Shown here piece by piece: positions 37,506 to 52,914 of a stretch of DNA of 64,000 nucleotides; position 1 is the first letter of the stretch; the number at the start of each line of letters is the position of its first letter. The translations under genes and the position numbers were made by a program. The notes under the pieces were generated by a model, which ran no database searches, was not told the origin of the DNA, and was given only the letters and a program-made list of their open reading frames with translations. The DNA lies in the NCBI GenBank assembly GCA_028023455.1, contig JAQFVV010000001.1:21771401-21835400 (forward strand). The letters are read 5' to 3'. The stretch is from Epiperipatus broadwayi. Taxonomy: Eukaryota > Onychophora > Udeonychophora > Euonychophora > Peripatidae.

Positions 37506-38939
37506 GATTACTATTAAGTAAAGAAAAATGAAATAAATATTATTTATAATGCCTATGTGTTTAAGTTCATACCTTACTGAATCTATATAACTATTCATTA
37601 TTTACATTAAATGACTTAGTATTATACTTCTCAGTTCTCTATAAAACTTAGTAGAATAGAAAATAATATACTATTGATCATTACACATGCAATTGAAAAG
37701 TATCATACCAAGCCATTTGCTGTAAATAAGAAATAGTTACACAGATTCACAAATTGATATGAATTTACAAACTTAACTTCTTAAGAAACTAATTTTTTGA
37801 CTATTATCACTATTTTCAGTGGATTTTTAATTTGAGTATAGTCTCAATTCTTTTAGACACAATATTTTACTTTGCAACACTATTTACTGAAACATTTTTT
37901 TTACTAAACTTTTTGTGTAGACTCTATACTTTTTGTGACACAAGGCAGTAATTTAAATTTGAGATGCTAGAATAAAATATGCTAAGAGTTGATAAACAAT
38001 AAATAAATACCAACTACCATAGTTGAAAGATGAAAAGGGACTACAGTAAATATAAACCTGGAGTCAATAAAATGTTATTTACCTAATCTCACATCTATAA
38101 ATTTATACAAACAAGTTAATTGGATTCCAAATCTTAGGGTGTTTTTATATCTTAAATGAATATCTTAATAGTTAAAAAAGAACACAAGTTGGATACTTTT
38201 GGCACGGTACACAAGTCCTCACTGATGGAAACTATAAAATAGAAAATAGTTTGGAAATATAAATATAATACCAGTATTATCCAAATTCCATCATTTTCTC
38301 AAGTGAAGAAAATTACTCCTAAAAGAATATGAAAAAATATTATTTATTACTTAGTCACCTTTCCTTATTATTTAGACACTCCATCTTCTAGCAGTAATGT
38401 TATATATCGATTTAAATTTTAAACAACCTACATAATGAGTAGAAATAAGCAATTAAGATAATCATGGATTCAATCTCCATAGGAGTCTGATAACTCTAAC
38501 CACAGATATATTATGTTACAATCTTTTTTTATTTTTTACAATTAATGCATTACAAGTTTCTGTCCAATTCAAATCAAATTGGATCTTTATTTTATATAAG
38601 ATCAACTAAATATCTAGATATGAATCATTATTGAATATCTAGTTGTTTTGAGTATGAATTATTTATTTGAAAAAAAAATCCTGAAAAAATTTTAAGAACA
38701 CCCACTCTGAAACTGAGTTTCAAATCATGTGCATCATAGATATATATGGTAGCCACTACAGGCACAAGGTATTTCTAATAAGTAATCTCATAAAAATAAT
38801 TGAAATTAAATACTTAGTAATTCTAATTTAAACTGATTTTTTTAAAACTAATATCATCAAAAATGAAAATAATGAATTTCAATATGGTATTACTTCATAT
38901 AAATTACAATAACAAAAAAATCATATAAAACAGTTAATG
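37506..38939. other. A/T-rich spacer, no gene seen
   Basis: No supported coding or RNA feature. An AATGCCTATGT stretch at 37548 also occurs at 36517 on the other side of the preceding fold-back; it may be chance or a displaced target duplication. Confidence 0.6.
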
Positions 38940-39176
38940 TAAATATATATTAATCATACATTAAAAGCCTTTTTGGCACATGATTTAGTGCCCTTTTCAA
39001 ATATTAATAATCTATTATTACATTTTAGTGAATTATTACATATACAACACCATTTGTGTTCCATAATAGAAGTAAAATAGCAACAATAATAAAAATAAAA
39101 CATTAGTGAAGTAGAAAAAGACTTTTATATGGAGAGGCAATATAACTGAAAAAAAAAATGTCTATGTAACATATCA

Positions 39177-39363
39177 GTATACAAAACAATATATGTATTA
39201 TACAACTTTATATATATATAATTTTCTATTCATTTCCAATTGACCATTACAAAACTTCGATAAATTTAGTTAACAAGTGGTCAATAGGAAATGAATAAAA
39301 AATTGTGTAAGACAATATATATAAAGTTATATAATGCATGTATTAATTGTTTTGTATATTGTT
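39177..39363. mobile_element. Nested fold-back inside the left arm
   Basis: TATACAAAACAAT...ATTCATTTCC.ATTGACCA (39177-39247) recurs inverted at about 39280-39363 with a 35-bp loop. The corresponding position in the right outer arm lacks it, so it inserted after the outer fold-back had formed. Confidence 0.75.
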
Positions 39364-39523
39364 ATGTTATATAAATTTAAAACCCGAAAAAATGTTTCTT
39401 CTTTTTCTTTAAAAAAATATAGTCCATAAAAACCAATATTATCCAATATAGATTCACCAACTAATTTCTTTAAAAAACTTGTTCTTTATTAAACTATATA
39501 AAAATTTACATTCAATAAGCAAC

Positions 39524-39550
39524 GTTTCGACTATTTCTATCCTTATAGTC
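39524..39550 (-). other. Hammerhead-like core motif, inner left arm
   Basis: Minus-strand reading: GACTAT, loop, ATAGTC, GAAAC then GTTGC. The 6-bp stem II and GAAACG are intact; the upstream CTGANGA is reduced to CTTGAAAAA. Twin of the plus-strand motif at 39641-39667. Confidence 0.35.
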
Positions 39551-39640
39551 TTTTTCAAGCCACTTCTCCAAAAAAATAAAAAATCCAACAAAAAAAAATC
39601 TCTTCTTTTTTATTTTTTTTTGGAGAAGTGGCTTGCAAAA

Positions 39641-39667
39641 GACTATAAGGATACAAATAGTCGAAAC
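39641..39667 (+). other. Hammerhead-like core motif, inner right arm
   Basis: GACTAT (39641-39646), loop, ATAGTC (39657-39662), GAAAC (39663-39667), then GTTGC. Preceded by CTTGCAAAA instead of CTGANGA. Confidence 0.35.
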
Positions 39668-40277
39668 GTTGCTTATTGAATGTAAATTTTTATATAGTTT
39701 AATAAAGAACAAGTTTTTTAAAGAAATTAGTTGATGAATCTATATTGGATAATATTGGTTATTATGTTATATAGTCAATTTTTTAAGTTTATATTGGCTC
39801 TCCATATGAAAGTCATTCAATTTTATTAATGTTTATTTTTGTTATTGTTGTTGCTTTACTTCTATTATAAAATACTACATGGTGTTGCATATGTGATAAT
39901 TCATTAACGTAATAATAGCTTATTAACATTTGAAAAGGGCATTAAACCATGTGCCAAAAAAGACTTTTTATGTATGATATATATATATTAGCCGTTTTAT
40001 ATAATTTTTTTGTTGTTGTAATTTTTAAACTAAATACTGCAGTATTTTAAAATTAACTATCATTAAATGTAACTTTTTAGTTGATCAATGTTTTGTCATT
40101 ATTAACAAATACGAAATTCTGTTACAATTATTGATAAGTATCAGATGAAAATCAGTGACAAATCAGTAATAAATAATTTTTAATAGTAATCAAACGCTTT
40201 TTTTAATCATCTAACACTGATAAAACAAAATATTTAGAGTCATAAAATTTGTTTACTAAAAATCTTGTAAAACTTAA

Positions 40278-40280
<3 letters not shown>

Positions 40281-40343
<63 letters not shown>
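40281..40343. repeat. (TA)n(GA)n microsatellite
   Basis: About 19 TA units then about 12 GA units. The same compound tract, in the matching position of a related arm, occurs at 44021-44119. Confidence 0.9.
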
Positions 40344-40344
40344 A

Positions 40345-41180
40345 AGGATTTGAACTCACACTTTCAAGCTCCCTACATCTATCCACTCCATTTTACACAA
40401 CCAGTACACATGACCATATACATATGGAAAAAATAAATGATCTCCAATATAATATTTTATCCTGAGACAGCACTCATTTGTTGGTTCAGATCATCATCTC
40501 CCATATATATATATATACAATTAGTGCCAAGTTTATATTAAGATAACAAATCTTCAAACTTTAATGGTCAGGCTTCGATCTTTTTTCACCCTTCAACTCT
40601 TCAACCATTCATATCATTAAAAATCTGATGATGGAATGCTCAAAGCCCTTGTTGATGCTAATATTATTGTCATACTCACTTTGATTTTTTAAGTCACTCT
40701 GACCCCTTATGTGTAGGACCTTAATATGTCTATTGGAATTCAAAGAAAGGGATAGAAAAGAATACAGGCTGAATATGTAATATTTTAAATACAAGTATAT
40801 TGTCTATACTGAACTTAATGTAATTAGAATGTAGAGAGCTTGAAAGTCTGAGTTCAAATCTCTTCTAATTATATTAAGTTCAATATAGACAATATACTTG
40901 TATTTAAAATGTTACATATTCATCCTTCTTCTGCCCATCCCTCGTGTGTATTTTAATGGACATATTAAGGTTCTTTACATGAGGGATCAGAGTGTCTTAA
41001 AAGTCAACATGGGTATGACAATAATATTGGCATTCACAAGAGCTTTGAGCATTCCATCATCAGATTTTCAGTGATATGAATAGCTGAAGAGTTGGATAGT
41101 GGCAAAGAATGAAGCTTGTTTATTAAAGTTTGAAAATTTGCTATCTTAATATAAACTGAACTCTGGATATATATATATAT
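40345..41180. mobile_element. Palindromic element, left part, with tRNA-like B boxes
   Basis: Arms 40519-40831 and 40864-41175 are inverted copies of about 312 bp around a 32-bp centre. The outer left segment (40345-40500) pairs with 44105-44277 beyond the solo LTR, so the original palindrome spanned both. GAGTTCAAATC, a tRNA B-box-like string, occurs on the minus strand at 40346-40357 and on the plus strand at 40849-40860, suggesting tRNA-derived repeat units. The 61- and 64-aa minus-strand frames here are palindrome readings, not genes. Confidence 0.8.
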
Positions 41181-44300
<3,120 letters not shown>

Positions 44301-44335
44301 TATAAACAAATACTTGTATTTAAAATAATATATAT

Positions 44336-44456
44336 ATACTATTTTTGAAAACTTAATTTAAAAAGCAACATGTTTTGTTTTGTTTTTTTTTTTTTACTTG
44401 GGATTATATTTTTAAAATACATTTTGCTTGTTAAATTAAGTTTTCAAAAATAGTAT
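44336..44456. repeat. Hairpin with 38-bp arms
   Basis: ATACTATTTTTGAAAACTTA... (44336-44373) is inverted at 44419-44456 with few mismatches; the loop is T-rich. It immediately follows the palindromic element. Confidence 0.75.
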
Positions 44457-47400
44457 TTTTCATGTGTTCTTCAGATGCATTTTTTAAAAAAAAAAAAAAT
44501 AAAGTAATCATTTATATCTATTAACATGTGCAGATGTAAAGTCATAGAATAACTTCAGAAATTTTTATTATTTTAAATATTTTTAAAACATAAATCAAAC
44601 TAAAATTAAAAAAACAATAAAAAACTAAATTAAAAAATTAACAGTTTGTAAAAGATTTTATTAAATTTTATTTAGATATATTTTTAAAATGTATAGGCAA
44701 ATTTTATTTATTTTTAAATAAATAAAATATAATTTGAAATAATAGTTTCACTATTCAACATCTCTTGTTGCTGGGGTTCAGCTAAAAAATCTTAAACAAC
44801 CTTAAAATGTATGCAAAAAAAATATGCTTCTTGCGAAGATCAAATAAATTTATCTTTCCATACTAATCAATAAAGCCAGCTAATTAAATTTTATATAGTA
44901 TTTTAATGGCATCGGTACTTTTAAAACTATACACGATTACAATGCTTATCTGCTTTGGTAATAGAATTTAATGACTTTTGTCCAAAGTACCTATAATCAA
45001 TATAAATCATGAATTTAATAATCAATGATTGATTAATTTAAGCAAACAATGGCAAATTGAAAAAACTGAATAAAATAATGAGTGAATATTTTTTATCAAA
45101 ATCTCTTTACATTTTTTTGCAATGATATAGATAGCTAACTCTATTTAAAAAGTTCATTTGCCAAATAAATAAATCAGAAATCACAACCCAATTTATTAAA
45201 ATTCATGATTTCTTTCATGAGTATTTTTTCCACTCCCTATTCTTGTATGCTCTGCATGATTCATATTCACTATAATTTTATTTAGGTAGTTTCGTATTCT
45301 ACTTTTGGTCAAAAATTTATTTTTTTATATATGTAATAGTATTTAATAATGACATTTTTAAAAAAAACTTTTTTGTCTTTCTTTTCTCTTTAAAACATTT
45401 TTACATTCAAAACTCTACTTTGAAATGATAGTTATATGAGCATTATAAATGACTTTTAAGAAGACTTTTTTATTTTACCCTTTCAGCTTAACTTTAACCT
45501 TTATTTGCGCTAATCAATCTATACTCTACTCAAACAAACCTTGTTGTATTTTGTTCTATCAGGTTTTTTTTAATTTAGATCAAGTCAAAAAGAATATTAG
45601 ATCAATAATTATCTTTCTTTTTTTTTTTTTTTTTTACAATATATCCAAAATAATTTTTTTTAATTCTTTTAACTCATAAAAAAAAATTTTTTAATTTTAT
45701 ATTTAAATACATTTTCTATTTTATTATTATTATTGTTGTCCTTTTTTTATTTTGTTACACATATTACTTTGTCGGCTTCTTTATATTTTACAGTTGTAGA
45801 TTCAGTTTTGTATGTTTATTTAAAACATATTATTTAATGGCTTTTGTACTGTAAATTTAAAAATAAATGTGGATATTTTTATTTTTTATTAATTAATTTT
45901 TCTTTCACTTTCATCAATTGGGTTATAAGTAGAACATATGTGCAATGAGCACCAATTATGCTAATTCAAAATATTGTTTATTTTATACTCTTTAATTTAA
46001 CTTGATTTGTTTTCTAGTTTATCTAAATAAAATCTTGTAACACAATTTTCATTCAGTTTCCAATCTAAATGAAACTTTAAATGCATATTTCCAATTATAA
46101 TACTTTTTTGAGAGTGCAAACAATTTTAGCAAAAAATAGTAAAAAATTTAAATTTATATGTATAGTTAATGTTAGTAGTGTCTAGAAGCACTTCTTGTAA
46201 TTTAAAATTGAATGATTTGTTGAAAACTGAAACAATTGATTTTTTTCCTTATTATCCACTTTTATTTAATTTATATTGTTGTTTTCAGTCTTTCTGTTAT
46301 ATAAAATCTAATTTAAATAAATTCTTTTTATTTTGATAATTAAGTATTACAAATAAAACCAAAAAGTAGAGGGGGGGATTTTTAATTCTTTTCTTCATAT
46401 AAAAACACTGAAAAGTAAAAAATGAATTTTCTTTAGCATTAACAATAAAAGCATGGGACTAACTTGAGTAATTGTAGCTCTTCAGTGTGCTATAACTTCG
46501 GCCATATTTTTACAATGAAGATAATTAATATTGCATCTTTTTAGTATCTAATTAAATATAATCCTTATAATTGAAATAAAACCATGTTCAAATTAATGAT
46601 ATTTTTTAGGAAATCTGTAATTTATTCACTTCACATGCTGTTTCACTGAAGGTGTGTTTTTACAATAATAGATTTATAAAAAATTAATAATTTTGCATTG
46701 GATATATACGTAATTATGTAGAAAGAAATTAACCTTCTGACTGTGCTATCTGTTTAATGTATAAATCTATCTGCACTTAGCTAGCTGAAAAATATTGATT
46801 TTCAATTTTGTCAACATCTACTAAGAACTTTAGGAAGCATCCTTAAATAAAATAATTTTCAATCCTTTATATTACATCAAATAAGTGCATGATCTAATTT
46901 TTTTATAATAAACATGTAATACACAATCAATTTAGAGACAGTTATACTGCTATACTAAAATTACCTATCTTTCACCTTGTTAATTGTAGTAACATTATGC
47001 ACTGGAAATTTTTTTCAGTATATGATGGCTGAGATCAAAAGATTAATCAACATGTTTTTCAGCTTATTGGATGTAATAATGTTAAATCTATTATTGTAAA
47101 GATATATCTTCAATTAAATAATATGTGAAATGAATGAATTATAAAACAATTTTTATATTTATTTTATTATGAACTTGAGCATAGTTTTCATAGGTAGAAC
47201 CAATTTAGGTTATAAAAGATTATTTTAAAGACATTTTAAAAAGACGTAGTATTAATGGCTTTCATTGAAAGAATATGGCTGACAATAGAATGTAATGGAC
47301 AAATACGTTTTGTTTGTTGGTGAAAAGCTACCAAAGATTTAAATTGATTCACATTCTCACACTGATAATTATCTAATCCAAAAGTTATTGAAAATTTCAT

Positions 47401-47766
47401 TTCCATTAGAGACTTATGAATCCCTGGATTTTTTAAGCATCAGTTAATAAAACAAGTCTTTACAAGCTGAATTCAAAATATTTAACATTCTGGAGATAAC
47501 TAAATTTGAAATAATAACACAATCATTAGCCTATTGTAAATTTAAAAGCTAAGAAAATGAAGTTTTTATTTTTTGTTTTAGTCTAATCAAGTTAAGAATT
47601 TCACCTTCAAAGCTATATTGGGTCTTGATAGTTGATTCAGAAAGCTCCATGCAAACTGATTCAAAAATACCGCTGTCATAAAAATGGTAAAAAATGAATT
47701 GAAATAAGTTCATATACTTGTTAACATCAGTTTTTATGTTAAATAGTATTTTCAATACTTTCTTTT
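44457..47766. other. A/T-rich spacer, no gene seen
   Basis: T runs near 45618-45636, no conserved frame. The 76-aa frame at 45449-45679 is Phe/Ile-rich low complexity, and the 68-aa minus frame at 47549-47755 has no recognisable motif. Confidence 0.65.
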
Positions 47767-47770
47767 ATAC
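47767..47770. repeat. Candidate target duplication ATAC, left
   Basis: ATAC directly precedes TGAAAC of the left LTR and recurs at 55588-55591 directly after the right LTR. Confidence 0.65.
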
Positions 47771-50435
47771 TGAAACAGTAAGGTCTGCTTTTCAGATCTT
47801 CGTTTCACCTTTTCTCACCTACTTCCTACCCTCATACCTTAGTTTGAACCCCAATCTATCATAGTGTGTCTGCAATACACTTATATACCGAAAATCCCGC
47901 CTAATTTTAAACCACGAGCACAATGCTCATATTATATATATAACTTATTTCCAAATAAAATAAAATATTATGAATTATGTATTTGTTCACATAATTTACA
48001 TTTATTAAAAAGTAAGTTATATAAGTCGTAATTGCGCACACACTATGATATCCATTTTAAAACATATCAAAATTATAAATTGTTAGTTATTTTGTTTGGA
48101 TCTATTTACAAATATATTACCGTCATAATATATTTTGATTTAAAATAAAATTCATTTAGTAAATATTTGTTTAGTAGATAGATTCAAATATTACAATTTA
48201 AAATAAAATAATTTTCGTTTTATTTAATAAAAATCATCCCAAATATTTCTGTTAAAATAAATGAGGGACAATAGTTTAATTATATAAGTTTATCTAAAAA
48301 CAGCAGCTGTCCATTTAAGTTTTCTTTAATTAGTAGCAGTAATTTTAATTAAATCTAGTTTGTAATTTGAAGTTAACAAAAGAAATTAATTAATGTTGAA
48401 TTCCTTTAGACATTCAGATAGATTTAATTACAGCAGATAAGTCCAATAATTTTGTATGCTCCAGGGCAAGTCTATTGTTAAATTTTACTATAAAAAGGAT
48501 GGTTTTCTTTTGTTCTCCATTCTAAGCTTTTAAAGAATTCTGAGTTGTCTAAAGGTTTCTGAGTTGTTCTAAGATTCTAATAATTTGCTAACCTTGACAT
48601 CTCCGAGTAGAGGCGTTAAGATGGCTATGTCCCCTCGGAATAGCCAGCCGCTGCTCCATACCATCAGAAGTTATCACACAGACCCCAGAACTGCTGCTGC
48701 CGCTGCCAAAATATGAACATTCCAGATTTTGCTGCTGAATTATAAAACCTGCCAAACATCTACCTGCAAATGCGTTTCCAGAGGTAACCCAAGAGCTCTT
48801 GTGATTCCTAACTAACATGCTATAGCTATTTAACATTGTTTTCTTATATTTCACAACTTCATTATGTATTTCTTTCATGTATTTAAATATACTCAACATT
48901 TTGCTCTCTATCCTTGGGTTAATATTTTCTATTTATAAAGCTTTCTTTTATTTTATTATGATAATGTGTCAGAATTGTCTTTGACTGAGTGAACTATTCC
49001 CTCTATTGAAAGTAAGATGCCGCTATTAAGGCATATTTTAAATTTATAATTTTCCAATTTTATTATCTTGCAAATCACTCATTCGAGGACGATTCTTTTC
49101 TTTAATGTAATATAATCACATAGTTTAAAATCTACATGCTATTGATTTTAATCTAATATAAGAGTATGTGCGAAGTCAATGATTTAAATGTGTCCCCAAA
49201 TGCATGATTGCGTATATAAATCTATACTTACTTCTCAAACCCGCAAGCATGCATTTTCCTATTTTAATTACTGTGTTCTACTTTCATTATAAAGTTCATC
49301 ACTGACGTCGAGAATGTGCGGACCCTCTTAAATGAATTTTGGGGAATTTGATTGGGCATTTCTCTTAATCCGAGTAAAACCCATTTAGTATGTTTTTATA
49401 TACACTGTCTCGGATTGCTGGTACATGAATTGGTTGTTGAGACCGCTTTGTTTTATTTTTCCAAGGATTCTTTACACGGCTAAGGCCGTTCTGTCCACGC
49501 TTGCAGTTTCCAGGCAGAGGGTGTCCCAAATGACACCCCTGGGAATTAAACGCAATCGTCACACAGTCGCTAAGTTTCGGCTGTTCGTCAAAATACTTTC
49601 CTATGGGTTAGCGGCGAGATGCCCTCCGTAATTATTCCGGATCTTCAATATTGTTTCATTTTATATTTATTTTACAAAGCATCCGTGACTTAAATGAGTC
49701 ACACCCTCCAACTTTATAAATTCACTATCAGCAATACTGACCTCCCAATACAAATCTATTATTATTATTCTCAAATAAATGCTTTGATCCCATTCCCATG
49801 TTTGCTTAGTAAGCTTTAGTCCGTACTATTCTCGAAATCAATAAATATTTTAGAACATTTAATTTCAAATATTGTCTTAAACTTGTCTATTTACTCAAAG
49901 CACCTCACACAAGTTCCTATCTTGTCAAGCACATTATCGTAACGCTATTAGCCCGAGGAATAGAATATATCACTCTGTTTTAAAACCTTTTGTCATTACT
50001 GAAATATAAATGCCAACAATTATTTAATATGTGACCCTGTCTCATATAAGCAGACAGTGGCATTATATATATATTTATATAAATAAATTGTGTGAAATTA
50101 TTTAAAACTAAATTTTATCTCTTATTTTATTTGATTCCTATCACTGTCTCAGTCTATATATATATATATTTTCCGCATTTCTTTTATAAATCCATAGACA
50201 TTAATTAGCCACCCAAACTTCTTTTAGTATAGAGTCTTTTGTTTCTCCCTGACCACCAGGCACCGGTCAAAGGTTATATTAGTAGTGGCACCAGAGGCGT
50301 TATCATGTAGATGGCACTGTGAAATTTGGACTTTAGATTCGAACTTAGTATCTCTAGAAGGCAACCCCTCCTAGAATGTTCAGTTTCGTGTCTGGGGTTT
50401 GAATTCTGCAGTGTGTTAGCGAGATAGCCGTTACA
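47771..50435 (+). repeat. Left long terminal repeat
   Basis: Starts TGAAACAGTAAGGTCTGC and ends GAGATAGCCGTTACA; about 10 bases near the 3' end present in the other copies are missing. It contains AATAAAT signals (about 49783 and 49840) and TA tracts. Frames at 48588-48899 (-, 103 aa) and 49425-49631 (+, 68 aa) are repeated in the right LTR because the LTRs are young; neither has a recognised domain. Confidence 0.88.
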
Positions 50436-51080
50436 TAGTAAATTTTTTTTCCGGGTCCTTGGCTTGCCCAAACATGGGGCCTCGAATATTTAAACACCCA
50501 CATCCCTGTAGATCTTAATTATTTAAACACCCACATCCCTGTAGCTTAATTTTAGCATTTTGTTTCGTATGTAATCACTCAAATCCTTTATATTTTTGAT
50601 ATATAATATTTTTCAAACTCTTTATTGTCTATTTGCGTGTATATTTCATATATTTTGTTTGACTCGGGCATTCAATTACTTATCCTATAATCAGAACTTG
50701 TCCAAACATGCTATAGTGTGATACAAGCCATCTGTATTATCTGTATTTATTGTTTCACTTAATTCACACTATGTACGCATAGCGTAAATTACTTAAATAT
50801 TGTCCCAAGTGAATATTGTGACAATTATAAAGATTTCAAATATTGTATTTTTCTATCAAAATAAAGTTTTATCGGCTCAACACGCAAGATAGCATAATGA
50901 TAATTTTGTACGGTAATGACCTAGATATAATAGGCTATCGTATGGAATTCAGAAATAATTATAAATCAAATATTGTAATCAATAAAAAAAATGCGAATGT
51001 TTTAACGAGTGCCCGTAGTTAAATGGAATAGTTATTAAAATTAATTTTGGGAAGCTAACAGTCTATGGATATTTTTAACT
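50436..51080 (+). other. Internal 5' region between LTR and primer-site-like motif
   Basis: Non-coding. TTTAAACACCCACATCCCTG occurs twice, near 50491 and 50520. The region ends at AACTGGTGACATGGCGCCC (about 51078), which looks like a retroelement primer binding site although it lies about 640 bp from the LTR end. Confidence 0.5.
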
Positions 51081-51100
51081 GGTGACATGGCGCCCAAGGG
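51078..51100 (+). promoter_or_regulatory. Primer-binding-site-like motif
   Basis: CTGGTGACATGGCGCCCAAG contains both TGGTGAC and TGGCGCC, strings found at the primer sites of LTR retroelements. Its distance from the LTR boundary is abnormal for a functional site. Confidence 0.35.
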
Positions 51101-51773
51101 TAATTTCACTAAACGGAGTTACTTCTAAAATAAATTTTGTCACCAGGCTAAATTCTTTATATGTAATTTGTTTTTTTTCAACGTGTGTAAATTTTTCTTA
51201 GACCAAATAATGAGACGTGAATCGGATCAATAATTATGTAAATAAAAATATATGTATGCTAACCGTAAATAAGAAGGAACGAAATAATTATACCTGGATC
51301 TAGCAAATGTTTATATATATAAATAAAGTTGCTTGAGTTTAAAAATATATGTTAGCAAAATATTTTGACAGGTAGAATTTAAGAGATTTTTATATATACA
51401 GGCAGTTAAAAATATATATGTTGGCAGCAGATTTAAGCGAGAAATTTTGGCAGTAGTAAGAGGGCAGTAGTTGGGGTTTTAGTGATAAATGTAAAAACAG
51501 CAATTAGGCCAACAGAACCGAGAGGGAGATAGCCTATTAGCCATTAACAAAATTGTAATTAAACGTAATAATCGCAGAGAATTAAACAAGGAAAAATAAT
51601 AAGGGTATTTTTTTTTACCGTATTAGTTTTAATAAGCTCAACGTAAAACAGTTTAAACATTTTCTTTATCAGTGCTATACATTGTGTTTAAGAGTTTTTA
51701 GGATATATTAATATAGTTAGCAATAAAATAAAAGGAAAAACAATCATCATCGATCACGGTAACATCCAAGGCC

Positions 51774-52271
51774 ATGGAAAATACAGATACTAATGAGATC
51801 CAATTCCGGAATCTTATAGAGATGTGGGAGCAAAGTAAAGAAAGAGTGAGACGATGGGAAGAAGAGCAAATCCGCAGGAGAGCTGAGGAATGTAAAGAGT
51901 TGGCCAAACTCATCCATGAATTGGCACAAGTGAGAGAGGGACAGGAAGCCCTCCGACTTGCATTTGAAAAATGCTGCATGAAGAATGATAAAAGGGTCAT
52001 TGAACCAAGAAAAGATGAAACAGACCTGAACTCGGTAGGGTCATTAACAGATGAATCCCTGAACCAGAAATTAGAGTCCAATGATTCGGCAAATGAAAAA
52101 AATGATGTCCAGGACACCGGACCTCAAACCCAGCTAACCAAGCTTGTCAATGTTAAAATATTCCATGAAGTAAAAAAACGTCCCAAACTTTATTTGGAAA
52201 GAGTACTTCCAGAAAAATGTTCCACCAGACATAGGACATCCAACCCAGCTAACCAAGCTTATCAATATTAA
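51774..52271 (+). CDS. Coiled-coil protein encoded by the long-LTR element
   Basis: A 165-codon frame from ATG 51774 to TAA 52271. I do not recognise its family. Residues about 10-65 are strongly helical and charged with heptad-like spacing (LIEMWEQSKERVRRWEEEQ, then RRRAEECKELAKLIHELAQ), a likely coiled coil for self-association. Residues 75-115 are acidic and polar. From about residue 116 a roughly 38-residue repeat begins (GPQTQLTKLVNVKIFHEVKK). A -1 frame change near 52215 would continue into further repeat units and a C-terminal block ending in a stop at about 52586, so the original protein was probably about 270 residues. It sits where gag is expected in an LTR element; a gag-like role is inference. 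Confidence 0.6.
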   Translation: MENTDTNEIQFRNLIEMWEQSKERVRRWEEEQIRRRAEECKELAKLIHELAQVREGQEALRLAFEKCCMKNDKRVIEPRKDETDLNSVGSLTDESLNQKLESNDSANEKNDVQDTGPQTQLTKLVNVKIFHEVKKRPKLYLERVLPEKCSTRHRTSNPANQAYQY

Positions 52272-52400
52272 AATATTTCATGAAATAAAAAAATGTCCCA
52301 AACTATATTTAGACAGGATATTCCCAGCAAATGATATACGAGACCTAGGGCCTCAAACCCAGCTTACCACCAATATCGAAGTATTAAAAAAACAAGGAAA
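52119..52400 (+). repeat. Coding tandem repeat, 115-bp unit, 2.4 copies
   Basis: Units start at about 52119, 52234 and 52348, each with CAACCCAGCT/CAAACCCAGCT. The first two encode QTQLTK/PTQLTK, KIFHE(V/I)KK and PKLYL(E/D)R; the third is shortened. Frame slips occur between units, so the present reading frame cannot translate all of them. Confidence 0.8.
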
Positions 52401-52404
52401 ATAT

Positions 52405-52588
52405 CCCACCTGATGTAGCAAAAATATATCAACCGCATGAAGTAAAGGAAGTGGCCGATTTCTTAACCAGTCTGGTTTTCAGTCTCTGGGCTAAAGAACT
52501 GCCAGACAAAGTAAAGAGACCTGATAATCGGAGACTGCACTTATTAAAATATAAAGGCATGTATTACCCACCAGACCCAGGATTATAG
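52405..52588 (+). pseudogene. C-terminal coding remnant of the long-LTR element ORF
   Basis: An open stretch in a different frame gives PPDVAKIYQPHEVKEV, ADFLTSLVFSLWAKELPDKV and YKGMYYPPDPGL before TAG near 52586. Composition is unlike the A/T-rich surroundings, with ordinary amino-acid usage, so it was once translated. No known domain recognised. Confidence 0.5.
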
Positions 52589-52679
52589 TAGTTTTTTTTT
52601 TAAACAAAAAAATAAAATAAAAATGGACACGTCACAGGGTAATATAAAAAGGAGATCGGATATAAACAGTGTTAAACTA

Positions 52680-52914
52680 TTAGTTTTTTAAATAAAATTT
52701 GGGTGAAGGGGGGGGGAAATAATAGAAAATGTTCGCTAGACAGTAGATTTATTAATATGATCCGGGTATATAATTCAGTTTCGTTTCTTCATTATATTTA
52801 TATCCTGTACATTATGGGTTATCTGGTAAATTTTTTTTATGCAGGCTTCATAGGTGGACACCTGTTGTAAGATCTTTTTTTAACAATTTTTTTTGTTCCA
52901 TCACTAAGGGAATG
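52680..52914 (+). promoter_or_regulatory. Polypurine tracts before the right LTR
   Basis: GTGAAGGGGGGGGGAAATAA near 52703 and CTAAGGGAATG abutting the LTR (to 52914). The second is positioned to prime plus-strand synthesis on the LTR boundary; the first could be a central or auxiliary tract. Confidence 0.45.

Larger units (their letters stand above)
38940..39990. mobile_element. Large fold-back element with nested fold-back
   Basis: The outer left arm (about 38955-39175) pairs with about 39770-39985 (blocks TTTTTGGCACATG, CCCTTTTCAAAT, ATAATAGAAGTAAA, CATATGGAGAG). The inner arms 39432-39578 and 39613-39759 pair almost perfectly over about 147 bp. A third inverted pair (39177-39363) sits inside the left arm only and is listed separately. 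The mirrored 66-aa frames at 39479-39679 (+) and 39512-39712 (-) are the same palindrome read on both strands. Confidence 0.85.

Noticed and set aside
39479-39712. Two 66-aa proteins of nearly the same sequence on opposite strands
   Set aside because: They are the two strands of a palindrome, not a gene pair.
48588-48899. 103-aa minus-strand frame conserved at 53733-54044
   Set aside because: It lies in the two near-identical long LTRs, so conservation reflects recent duplication; the older solo LTR has stops in the equivalent region.
49425-49631. Plus frame (…SYGLAARCPP) present in all three long LTRs
   Set aside because: Between the solo LTR and the others most codon differences change the amino acid, giving no sign of protein-level constraint, and no domain is recognisable.
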